Positions 1 to 6,762 of a stretch of 13,148 nt of DNA are shown in pieces. The notes beneath the pieces are model-generated. The model did no database searches, was not told the DNA's origin, and saw nothing but the letters and a program-made list of their open reading frames with translations. The stretch spans positions 1 through 13,148 of the forward strand of contig CBDUQI010000162.1 of the NCBI GenBank assembly GCA_965369325.1. The letters are read 5' to 3'. How positions within the stretch are numbered: the stretch's first letter is position 1; each line of letters begins with the position of its first letter. This DNA comes from CBDUQI01 sp965369325. GTDB lineage: Bacteria > Pseudomonadota > Gammaproteobacteria > Steroidobacterales > JBCBZW01. The translations under genes were made by a program, and so were the position numbers.

Positions 1-71
1 GGCAAGCAATCGATTTGCTGGTCTACCACGCAGCTTCCCTTTTTACCCCCCTCCCCCAAGGAGCATTAAGC

Positions 72-1742
72 ATGAAACTTCGCACATTATCGCGCCGGCC
101 TGTTGCCGGCCCCCGAGCTGCCGCCGCAGCACTGGCCCCGGTCCTGGTACTCTCGATGTCGGCAGCCATACTGCCCGCCGTGGCACATGGCCTCGCCTTT
201 GAGGATGTCTCCGGGCAACTCGACTTTGAACGCATCGACGAGCCCAGCGGCATGGGCTTGGGCGGCGTCGCCTGGATCGACTACGACGCCGATGGCGATC
301 TGGATCTGTTCTTTCCCAACGCCCCCGGCGGCAACAACGCCCTGTTCCGAAACGATGATGGCGGCTTTACCGATGTGGCCGCCCAGGCGGGCGTGCTCGG
401 TGGCACCGGCTTTACCGGCGCTGCCGTGGCGGATGTCGACAACGACGGCTGGCCCGATCTGTTCCTGACCGGGGCGGCCAGCTTTTTTGAGCTGGGCCTG
501 CAAAGCCGCCTGTACATGAACAATGGCGACGGCACATTCACCGACACCTCCGCTGTCTCTGGCATCGACATTGACCATCCTGCACTAATGGCCGCGTTTG
601 GCGATATCGATGCGGACGGTGATGTTGATTTGTTCCACACCTCGCCGGGCAGTTTCTTCACCGGCATCCTGCGACCTCAGAAGCTGTATGAAAACGATGG
701 CAACGGGCACTTTACCGATATCAGTGCGAGCGCGGGCATCGATACCGACAAGGGCGGTTGTGTAGTTGGCTTTACCGACGTCAACGCAGATAACCGAGCC
801 GACATCTTGGTGGGTAACTGCAACCTGCTGGACGTTAGTACCGGCACGCCCTTCCCTGTCCCGGGCGACTGGGAGCTATGGCTGAATCAGGGCAACAACA
901 CCTTTACCGATGTCGCCAACGCGGCTGGGCTCAATGCACGTCCCGGCTTCCCAATGGGCCTCACCCTGGGTGATCCGGACCTGGATGGCGATCTGGACTT
1001 ATTCGCCACGGGCATGGGCCCGAACAACCCCTTCTCACCTGGGTTGCTTGGCGAGCAGGTGCTGTTCACTAACCAAGGCGTCGCCGGTTACGCCGACGAC
1101 ACCCACGCCGGCGGCCTGGGCAACATGGAATGGGGCTGGGGCGCCAGTTTTGCGGACTTCGACAACGACGGCGATGAAGAGTTGGCGAGCACTGGCAGCG
1201 TGGCCACCGATATTGGTTTTGTGTTCCTGGGCGATCTTGGCAATCCCGGGCGCGTGTACAACAACGATGGCAATGGCCATCTGACCCCGGCGCTGGAGTT
1301 TGGATTGCAGAACCAGTACACCAGCGGCCTGGCCGTGGGCGATTTTGACAATGACGGTTTCAGCGATCTTGTTATCGTGAAGACCGCGTTCGACATTGCT
1401 ACCCCGGACGGGCCGATGGCAGGTGATGGTCATCCCGTGCTGTTACGCAACGTTGGCAACGAGAACCGTTCATTGAGCATCCGTCTGCAGGGCGTGCAAA
1501 GCAACCACATGGGCATCGGCGCCAAAGTACTTCTCCGCACGCGTGACGGACGCCAGGTGCGCGAAGTGAGCGCGGGCAACAGTTTCGCCTCCAACAACAG
1601 CCCGTGGGTGAGTTTTGGCATGGGCGATGCGTATCGCGGACGGGTTATCGTCAAGTGGCCGTCCGGGTTGGTTGAGGCCTTTGAGGTGACGGCATCCAAA
1701 GACCTGCTTACCTTGCAGGAAGGCACTGGCTTATCATATTAA
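72..1742 (+). CDS. Exported FG-GAP/VCBS repeat protein with C-terminal ASPIC/UnbV domain (CRTAC1-like)
   Basis: The 556-residue product starts at the ATG at 72, chosen because AAGGAG (58-63) lies 8 nt upstream and because the N terminus then reads as a signal peptide: basic residues 2-9, a hydrophobic Ala/Leu/Val stretch at about 16-37, and a likely cleavage near AVAHG (36-40). The mature part has seven Asp-rich calcium-binding loops of the DxDxDGxxD type, at residues 70-78, 121-129, 178-186, 236-244 (degenerate), 301-309, 362-370 and 424-432. These are typical of FG-GAP/VCBS blades of an integrin-like beta-propeller. Residues about 466-537 match the ASPIC/UnbV domain: SNHMGIGAKV, REVSAGNSF and VKWPSGLVEAF. 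Family knowledge gives a secreted or surface calcium-binding protein of unknown exact role, possibly adhesion or protein binding. A strong hairpin follows 12 nt after the stop, so it probably ends its own transcript. Confidence 0.93.
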   Translation: MKLRTLSRRPVAGPRAAAAALAPVLVLSMSAAILPAVAHGLAFEDVSGQLDFERIDEPSGMGLGGVAWIDYDADGDLDLFFPNAPGGNNALFRNDDGGFTDVAAQAGVLGGTGFTGAAVADVDNDGWPDLFLTGAASFFELGLQSRLYMNNGDGTFTDTSAVSGIDIDHPALMAAFGDIDADGDVDLFHTSPGSFFTGILRPQKLYENDGNGHFTDISASAGIDTDKGGCVVGFTDVNADNRADILVGNCNLLDVSTGTPFPVPGDWELWLNQGNNTFTDVANAAGLNARPGFPMGLTLGDPDLDGDLDLFATGMGPNNPFSPGLLGEQVLFTNQGVAGYADDTHAGGLGNMEWGWGASFADFDNDGDEELASTGSVATDIGFVFLGDLGNPGRVYNNDGNGHLTPALEFGLQNQYTSGLAVGDFDNDGFSDLVIVKTAFDIATPDGPMAGDGHPVLLRNVGNENRSLSIRLQGVQSNHMGIGAKVLLRTRDGRQVREVSAGNSFASNNSPWVSFGMGDAYRGRVIVKWPSGLVEAFEVTASKDLLTLQEGTGLSY

Positions 1743-1754
1743 ACATTGCCTGGC

Positions 1755-1786
1755 GTGTGCCGCAAAGGGCAACCTTTGCGGCACAC
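1755..1786. terminator. Perfect 14-bp hairpin with GCAA tetraloop, probable terminator or 3' stabiliser
   Basis: Arms 1755-1768 (GTGTGCCGCAAAGG) and 1773-1786 (CCTTTGCGGCACAC) are perfect reverse complements around a GCAA loop, a GNRA tetraloop. It begins 12 nt after the FG-GAP gene stop. No T-run follows on either strand, so it is not a textbook intrinsic terminator. It could act as a weak terminator or block 3' exonucleases. Confidence 0.65.
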
Positions 1787-2002
1787 ATCCCATCGATTGG
1801 CGGCTCTTCAGATTGCCTTGCATTACTCAATGTTGCATATCATGATGCGGTGACGATGATGCAATGCTGGATCGCAATGACCCCTAAGACGACAAAGATC
1901 ATCACCTGCGATGAACAAAAGCCGCAGCGGATGTTCACGGCGGCGGCAATGGTGCGCGGGCGCCACCCCAACAATTCTGCGGCCATCTAGCGCAGCGCCC
2001 GC
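1787..2002. other. Intergenic region with repeated TTGCAT/ATGCAA motifs, possible regulatory region
   Basis: This gap upstream of the flavin-reductase gene holds no convincing gene. TTGCAT occurs at 1818-1823 and 1833-1838, with its inverted copy ATGCAA at 1859-1864; ATCATGAT (1839-1846) is an 8-bp palindrome between them. TTGCAT (1818) spaced 17 bp from CATGAT (1841-1846) is a weak match to a sigma70 promoter (3/6 and 4/6). The cluster of short dyads suggests an operator, but this is inference. Confidence 0.3.
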
Positions 2003-2938
2003 ATGAGTGCCATCGATGCCAGAGAGCTGCGACGCGCTTACGGAAAATTCCTGACCGGCGTCACCGTGGTAACCGCCCTCAGCGCCGACGGCCGTCCGGT
2101 AGGGTTCACCGCCAACTCCTACACCTCGGTGTCGCTGAATCCCCCGTTACTGCTGGTATGCCCAGCCCACTCGCTTAGCAGCTATCCGGTGTTCGAGGCC
2201 TGCCAGAGTTTCGTGGTGAATATTCTGGCAGCTGATCAGCAGGACATTGCCAATACATTCGCCAGCGCCAGCAACGACCGTTTTGCTAACATTCAGTGGC
2301 ATGCCAATGCGGCCGGTTGCCCGGTTATTCGGGGTACTGCCGCCACCTTCTCCTGCACCACACACAACCGTATTCCGGCGGGCGATCACCTCATACTGGT
2401 CGGCGAAGTAGAGCAGTTCGAGGCCAATGACAACGACGCGCTGGGTTACTCAAACGGCGGCTATTTCAGCCTGGAGCTTGAACGCAAGGCAGCCGAGCTT
2501 GCACCGCCAACACACTCAGTCACTGTCGGCGCAATTGTTGAGCATGCCGGGCAGGTACTCGTGCAGGAAACGGCGAACGGGTTGCGTCTGCCGCAGGTAG
2601 AGGTCAAAGGTATGATGGGATCGCTCGCGGTGCTGAGCACGCATCTTGAACAAGCGGGTATGGCACTTGAATTCGGGCCCGTCTATTCTGTTTTTCAAGG
2701 CCGCGGCAATGCCGAGTCTTCTACCTATTACCGGGCAACTGCGGCCAACAAAAACCCGTGCGGAATGGGCGTGTTTGTGCCTGTGGATGCGCTGGCGTCG
2801 CGCCAGTTCACCACCGGCGCCGTGACTGACATGGTTCGCCGCTATGTGCTGGAATGGCAAGGTGGGATATTTCAACTCTACCTGGGTGATGAGGTGGAGG
2901 GCGACGTGCATATGTTCGGAGAACCACCAGGCCCTTGA
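2003..2938 (+). CDS. Flavin reductase-like FMN-binding protein with C-terminal degenerate Nudix-like domain
   Basis: 311 residues. Residues 9-157 are a flavin-reductase domain of the HpaC type: RRAYGKFLTGVTVVTALSADG, GFTANSYTSVSLNPP (34-48) and GDHLILVGEVEQFE (127-140), all expected in the FMN-binding split barrel. Such proteins use NAD(P)H to reduce FMN or FAD, often for a partner oxygenase. They are usually about 160-190 residues, so this one has an extra 150. The tail (about 171-305) resembles a Nudix fold: VGAIVEHAGQVLVQE strand pattern, then LRLP, then a helix ending EQAGM where active enzymes have EExGL. The catalytic Nudix box is lost: only E216 of its acidic residues remains, so it is probably a binding domain. 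The stop lies just before the BCCT reading frame, so the two genes are likely co-transcribed. No strong ribosome site precedes the ATG. Confidence 0.85.
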   Translation: MSAIDARELRRAYGKFLTGVTVVTALSADGRPVGFTANSYTSVSLNPPLLLVCPAHSLSSYPVFEACQSFVVNILAADQQDIANTFASASNDRFANIQWHANAAGCPVIRGTAATFSCTTHNRIPAGDHLILVGEVEQFEANDNDALGYSNGGYFSLELERKAAELAPPTHSVTVGAIVEHAGQVLVQETANGLRLPQVEVKGMMGSLAVLSTHLEQAGMALEFGPVYSVFQGRGNAESSTYYRATAANKNPCGMGVFVPVDALASRQFTTGAVTDMVRRYVLEWQGGIFQLYLGDEVEGDVHMFGEPPGP

Positions 2939-2958
2939 GGCTGTTTTTATCTGATGCC

Positions 2959-2973
2959 GGAGTAACGCTATCC
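2959..2973 (+). promoter_or_regulatory. Ribosome binding site bearing on the true start of the BCCT gene
   Basis: GGAG at 2959-2962 lies 7 nt upstream of an in-frame ATC codon (2970-2972) of the BCCT frame, which is open from 2955. The first ATG/GTG/TTG codon, GTG 3042, has no comparable site. The GGAG is also inside a 3-codon mini-ORF (ATG 2954, stop 2963-2965). Either an unusual AUC start or a sequence error could explain this. Confidence 0.35.
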
Positions 2974-3041
2974 CCGCACAATCTCGCCGTACACGGTTCG
3001 GCCCTGCCACGGCCTGGCGAACGTTCGCACTCAGCGGCGGC

Positions 3042-4502
3042 GTGCTCATGCTTTTTGTGCTGGCGGCGCTGCTCGATCTGGACGCGCTGTCGGGCCTGGT
3101 GGCCACGATGTTCCATTGGTCAACCCGATACTTTGGCGCCTATTGGCAAGTGTTTGTACTGCTGAACCTCCTCACCGCCCTATATGTGGCATTGAGCGCC
3201 AGCGGTCGTGCCCGCCTGGGCAATGCGGTTGACCCGGAACTGTCGACGTTTAAGTGGTTCAGCATTATCTTGTGCACGTTACTTGCCGGTGGTGGGGTTT
3301 TCTTTGCCGCCGCGGAGCCAATGGCGCACTTCATTTCGCCGCCCCCCGTATTTGGCGTTGAAGCCGCGACTCAGGCCGCCGTCTACCCGGCTCTGGCACA
3401 AAGCTTTCTGCATTGGGGGTTTCTTGGCTGGGGGCTGTACGGGGGGTGCGCCACGGTCGCCATGATGCACCTGCACTACAACAAGGGACTGCCACTCAAA
3501 CCACGAACCTTGCTGTACCCCATCTTTGGTGACAAGGCCATCAACGGCTGGCTGGGCGATGTGGTGGATGCCGCCTGCGTTGTCGCCGTGGTGGCAGGCA
3601 CCGTCGGCCCCATCGGCTTTCTTGGTTTGCAGATCAGCCATGGCCTGGCAGAGCTGTTCGGCACCGGCGACACACTTGCCATGCAGTTTTCCATCATCCT
3701 GCTGTTGATTGGGGTTTACACCATTTCCACGGTGCTGGGGATTCACCGCGGCATTCAGATACTGAGCACGTTCAATGTCATGCTCGCACTGTTGCTCATG
3801 CTGTTCCTGCTAGTATTTGGCCCGACCACTTTTATCATCGACAGCTTTGTGCAATCGCTTGGCCTGAATGTATCGCAACTGATCCCCATGGCCACTTATC
3901 GCGCGGATACTGTCTGGCTTGAAGGCTGGACGGTTTTTTTCTGGGGTTGGTTTGTTGGCTATGGCCCATTGATGGCAATGTTCGTTGCGCGAATCTCCAA
4001 TGGCCGCCGGATCAGGGAAGTCATTCTGTCCGTGTCGGTCCTGGCACCGCTCGTCACGGCGTTCTGGTTCACCATTGTCGGCGGTACCGGGCTGGCGATG
4101 GAGTTGGCCAATCCAGGCGTAATCTCCGGACCGTTCGAAGGCTTCAACATGCCCGCGGTGTTGTGGGCCATCACCCAGCAACTCCCTGCAGGGTTTTTCA
4201 TTTCGGTGTTGTTTTTGATATTGACCACAATCTTCGTGGCCACCACCGGCGACTCAATGACCTACACCATTTCTATTGTGATGTCGGGCGCGGATGATCC
4301 GCCAGCGCCGTTGCGGATGTTCTGGGGTGTAATGATGGGTGTGCTGGCGATGATCCTGGTCGCTATCGGCGCCGGTGGTATCGCGGCGCTGCAGTCTTTC
4401 ATTGTCGTCACGGCAGTGCCCGTGTCGATCATCATGCTGCCATCTTTGTGGATAGCGCCCATCGCGGCACGCCGCGTTGCCGCCGAGCAGGGGTTACTTT
4501 GA
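3042..4502 (+). CDS. BCCT family transporter (betaine/carnitine/choline type), divergent, start uncertain
   Basis: A 486-residue membrane protein with about 12 hydrophobic segments, of the BCCT family of secondary carriers for quaternary ammonium and related compounds. The diagnostic block is at 295-327: W296-T-V-F-F-W301-G-W303-F-V-G-Y, then FVARISNGRRIRE. Other landmarks are AEPMAHFISPPP (91-102), LHWGFLGWGLYG (123-134) and TTGDSMTYT in the C-terminal third. Compared with BetP as I recall it, the aromatic box W-W-W becomes W303-F304-Y307 and the AGMGIG glycine stretch becomes TLLAGG (79-84), so the substrate may not be glycine betaine. With the GTG start the first helix is clipped. The frame continues upstream to 2955 and there encodes a basic segment plus the rest of helix 1, so the real start may be ATC 2970. 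It probably shares a transcript with the flavin-reductase gene and converges on the dehydrogenase gene. Confidence 0.88.
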   Translation: MLMLFVLAALLDLDALSGLVATMFHWSTRYFGAYWQVFVLLNLLTALYVALSASGRARLGNAVDPELSTFKWFSIILCTLLAGGGVFFAAAEPMAHFISPPPVFGVEAATQAAVYPALAQSFLHWGFLGWGLYGGCATVAMMHLHYNKGLPLKPRTLLYPIFGDKAINGWLGDVVDAACVVAVVAGTVGPIGFLGLQISHGLAELFGTGDTLAMQFSIILLLIGVYTISTVLGIHRGIQILSTFNVMLALLLMLFLLVFGPTTFIIDSFVQSLGLNVSQLIPMATYRADTVWLEGWTVFFWGWFVGYGPLMAMFVARISNGRRIREVILSVSVLAPLVTAFWFTIVGGTGLAMELANPGVISGPFEGFNMPAVLWAITQQLPAGFFISVLFLILTTIFVATTGDSMTYTISIVMSGADDPPAPLRMFWGVMMGVLAMILVAIGAGGIAALQSFIVVTAVPVSIIMLPSLWIAPIAARRVAAEQGLL

Positions 4503-4537
4503 ACCTGTTTGCAGGGGCCGTGCTGCGCGAGCCCGTG

Positions 4538-5425
4538 CTATCCGATCTGATGCCCTGCCAGCATCTCCAGCGCCCGGATTAGGCCGGAGTGATCGTCATC
4601 GCTGCCACCATTGGCAGCACACGCGTTAAACAACTCCTGGCAGGTTGCTGTATTCGGCAGACTCACCTTTAGGTTGCGGGCAGATTCGAGCGCCAGGTTT
4701 AAATCTTTTTGATGCAGGCGGGCGCGGAAACCTGGCTGAAACGTACGTTTGATCATGCGCTCGCCGTGGACCTCGAGAATTTTTGACGAGGCGAACCCCC
4801 CCATCAGCGCATCGCGCACCCGGGCCGGATCACAACCCGCCTTTGACGCAAACACCAATGCCTCGCTCACGGCCTCGATGGTGAGCGCGACAATTATCTG
4901 GTTGGCGATTTTGCATGTTTGACCGGCACCATTGTGCTCTCCGATCAAGGTGATGTTCCGGCCCATCAACTCGAACAATGGCTTCGCTCGCTCGAACGCG
5001 ATCTGCGGCCCGCCCACCATAATCGTCAGCGTGGCAGCCTTAGCGCCAACTTCTCCACCCGACACTGGCGCATCCAGGTAAAGCCCACCCGCCGCATTCA
5101 CGGCGGCGGCCAGATCAGCAGTGGCTTGCGGGCTGATGGAACTCATGTCGATAACAAGGCTCGTATCGCTAACGCTGCTCAGCAGGCCATCGCCCGCACT
5201 GACCACCCGCTCGACATCCGGCGTGTCAGGCACCATCACAATCACGGTCTCGCAGCGCGCGCCGACTTGTGCGGGGCTCGCAAGCACGGTGAGCTTGTTG
5301 TTCCCTTCGAATTGCGCGGGTAACGGCGATGAGTGCAGGCACGTCACGATGGAGTGCCCGGCATCGAGCAAATGCCCGGCCATAGGCGCGCCCATGACTC
5401 CCAGTCCGATAAAGCCGATATCCAT
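4538..5425 (-). CDS. NAD(P)-dependent oxidoreductase, 3-hydroxyisobutyrate dehydrogenase / tartronate semialdehyde reductase family
   Basis: 295 residues, the usual length for beta-hydroxyacid dehydrogenases. GFIGLGVMGAPMA (4-16) is the N-terminal Rossmann glycine motif. DAPVSGGEVGA (118-128) is the substrate-binding signature. GQTCKIANQ (168-176) holds the catalytic lysine, K172, with N175 beside it. HQKDLNLAL (238-246) is the conserved KDL segment of the helical C-terminal domain. Members interconvert a beta-hydroxy acid and its semialdehyde, for example 3-hydroxyisobutyrate, 2-hydroxy-3-oxopropionate or gamma-hydroxybutyrate; the exact substrate cannot be read from sequence. The start is supported by GGAG 8 nt upstream on the minus strand. 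The gene converges on the BCCT gene (35-bp gap) and is divergent from the TIR cassette. Its position next to a transporter and near an oxygenase suggests a late catabolic step. Confidence 0.9.
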   Translation of the reverse strand: MDIGFIGLGVMGAPMAGHLLDAGHSIVTCLHSSPLPAQFEGNNKLTVLASPAQVGARCETVIVMVPDTPDVERVVSAGDGLLSSVSDTSLVIDMSSISPQATADLAAAVNAAGGLYLDAPVSGGEVGAKAATLTIMVGGPQIAFERAKPLFELMGRNITLIGEHNGAGQTCKIANQIIVALTIEAVSEALVFASKAGCDPARVRDALMGGFASSKILEVHGERMIKRTFQPGFRARLHQKDLNLALESARNLKVSLPNTATCQELFNACAANGGSDDDHSGLIRALEMLAGHQIG

Positions 5426-5490
5426 GCGCTATTCTCCAATGCTGCTGTCCGCCATGTTCGCCCGCCACGATGGACCAGCCGCCTGCCGTG

Positions 5491-5503
5491 CGTCAAGTTG
5501 ACG
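5491..5503. promoter_or_regulatory. CGTCAA-G-TTGACG palindrome, candidate operator with -35-like hexamers on both strands
   Basis: A 13-nt dyad with perfect 6-bp arms around a central G. It presents TTGACG, five of six matches to the sigma70 -35 hexamer, on both strands between the divergent dehydrogenase and SARA-like genes. A regulator binding here could control both directions. The minus-strand copy has no good -10 at the right distance. Confidence 0.35.
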
Positions 5504-5526
5504 GCTCGCTAACATACGCCGACTAT
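5498..5526 (+). promoter_or_regulatory. Candidate sigma70 promoter for the TIR cassette
   Basis: TTGACG (5498-5503) is separated by 17 bp from GACTAT (5521-5526), which matches only three of six -10 positions; TATAGC (5524-5529) matches four but at 20-bp spacing. Transcription would begin near 5533 and leave a leader of about 110 nt before the ATG at 5642. It is the best candidate seen upstream of the cassette. Confidence 0.35.
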
Positions 5527-5527
5527 A

Positions 5528-5561
5528 GCCAAGGTCGTGATCGGCATTTAGGATCCTTGGC
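5528..5561 (+). repeat. Inverted repeat GCCAAGG / CCTTGGC in the cassette leader
   Basis: Perfect 7-bp arms at 5528-5534 and 5555-5561 are separated by 20 nt. It lies at or just after the predicted transcription start of the cassette. It could be an operator or a leader stem-loop, and chance is also possible. Confidence 0.3.
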
Positions 5562-5641
5562 GTGCTGCTTGATCGTGCCTTCCACGCGCAAAAAGGTACG
5601 CTCGACTAACTCCATCGGAGAATGCACGGAATGAAGGAATA

Positions 5642-6745
5642 ATGAGTTGGATTCGACGCCTTTTCGGCCGTAACACAAACACCTCATCGGTTCACTGCGG
5701 AACCTTCGAGGTCATCGAAGGCAAGTTGCTCGTCAAAGTGTACGCACACCAAGTCGACAACTCGCCGAAAACGATCGACTGCTGGACGTATGTGAGTGAC
5801 GGCTTCGCCGCCGTGGGGAACAGTGAGATTCTCCTCACCATTGCCCGCGGTTCCGAGGTGAACATCGCAGAGCCACCCCATGCTGCTTTTTACCTGTTTC
5901 GGCAAATTTGGGGGCTCACCAGTCAGGGGGCTAAAGTCAATCCAGGAGATACCACTATTGTGGCTCCGCGTGACAACTTTCTCGGTCTTACGGGGACGAT
6001 TGGCTTCACATACACGCCTGGACGATGGCCGGGAATTTTCGATTTGCCTATAGGTCAAACCGAAACTCTGCAAGCGCATTTGTTGGTTCCAGGAGAGCCG
6101 GAATTCGTTTATAGATACGGTCAGTACCGGTTGTTGAGCAGACTCGGGAAAGACAATTTTCACTTCCCCTACCCCAGCTGGTCAGCGCCAGATCGCGAAT
6201 CGGTAATTACCGAGGCAGACGTCAACGGTAGCATATTGACTCAATTTCCTTGCCTTAGGATAAACGCTCGCCTGCGGATGCCTATCTCAACGATGACAAC
6301 ATCCGCCGGTGCTGGAGAAATTGACGATATCGGGTCGGTGGCCGCCCAAGTGGCCTTGCGAATTCACCGGTCGGCACTCCCCACTATCCGCAACGCAGTC
6401 GACCAACTGACGGGAGAGGCCTGGGGTTTTATTCTCCTCGCCGATCCTGATCCAGATGCAGGGGCACACTTGACTTGGCGACCCGGCGATACCGGTCACG
6501 ACGCGGTTACACTCTCCTCAGCTCAGGTTAATTCTATTACCGGCAATTTCTTCGCCGTTTTCTTTTCTGCGGACATTGAGGCGAACGGGTTCATAATGGA
6601 GGATGGCTTTGCCGTAACGGTCGATGCAACGCGCTGGGCGCCACTTAGGGAAGCGTTAACGCAAGGAACACCCGCGCATTTGGCTCCCGCAGGCCCTGGC
6701 AACCTCGGGTTTTCCGTTGAGGTTGTAGACGAATTCACGGCTTAG
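5642..6745 (+). CDS. SARA/endofin C-terminal domain-like (DUF3480-like) protein, partner of the TIR-NLR gene
   Basis: 367 residues, with no signal peptide or membrane span, so probably cytoplasmic. I know no bacterial family for it. Several blocks resemble, in the same order, the C-terminal domain of animal FYVE proteins SARA and endofin (DUF3480) as I remember them: CWTYVSDGFAAVGNSEI (47-63), DNFLG..GFTYTPG with DLP (111-136), YRLLSRLG (162-169), YPSW (177-180), TGNFFAVFF (300-308), MEDGFAVTV (319-327) and LREAL (335-339). The FYVE finger is absent. The first block also recalls Suppressor-of-fused (WHYISFGLSDL), which some bacteria use in immunity proteins, so a SUFU-like fold is an alternative. 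AAGGA lies 3 nt before the ATG. A tiny ORF (ATG 5622 or 5631) ends in TAATG overlapping this start, so translation may be coupled. The TIR gene follows after 17 bp, so the two probably act together. Confidence 0.75.
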   Translation: MSWIRRLFGRNTNTSSVHCGTFEVIEGKLLVKVYAHQVDNSPKTIDCWTYVSDGFAAVGNSEILLTIARGSEVNIAEPPHAAFYLFRQIWGLTSQGAKVNPGDTTIVAPRDNFLGLTGTIGFTYTPGRWPGIFDLPIGQTETLQAHLLVPGEPEFVYRYGQYRLLSRLGKDNFHFPYPSWSAPDRESVITEADVNGSILTQFPCLRINARLRMPISTMTTSAGAGEIDDIGSVAAQVALRIHRSALPTIRNAVDQLTGEAWGFILLADPDPDAGAHLTWRPGDTGHDAVTLSSAQVNSITGNFFAVFFSADIEANGFIMEDGFAVTVDATRWAPLREALTQGTPAHLAPAGPGNLGFSVEVVDEFTA

Positions 6746-6748
6746 ATC

Positions 6749-6754
6749 AGGAGG
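6749..6754 (+). promoter_or_regulatory. Consensus Shine-Dalgarno fixing the GTG start of the TIR-NLR gene
   Basis: AGGAGG sits 8 nt upstream of GTG 6763 and begins 3 nt after the upstream stop codon. It supports the GTG as the true start and implies strong, independent re-initiation within the two-gene operon. Confidence 0.8.
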
Positions 6755-6762
6755 GCCGGCAC

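Noticed and set aside
1757..1990. 77-codon open frame between the FG-GAP and flavin-reductase genes
   Set aside because: It begins inside the 14-bp hairpin, has no ribosome site and shows no recognisable motif. The region reads better as regulatory.
2954..2965. Three-codon mini-ORF (ATG CCG GAG TAA) before the BCCT gene
   Set aside because: It is too short to judge, and its GGAG is better explained as a ribosome site. It is mentioned only in the BCCT start discussion.
2935..3165. 76-codon TTG-start frame overlapping the BCCT start
   Set aside because: It overlaps the end of the flavin-reductase gene and the BCCT gene, has no domain, and its TTG has no ribosome site. A frameshifted BCCT N terminus was considered, but the correct helix-1 sequence is in the BCCT frame itself.
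4503..4537. CCTG-TTTG-CAGG mini-hairpin between the BCCT and dehydrogenase genes as a bidirectional terminator
   Set aside because: The stem is only 4 bp and there is no T-run, so it cannot be supported as a terminator.
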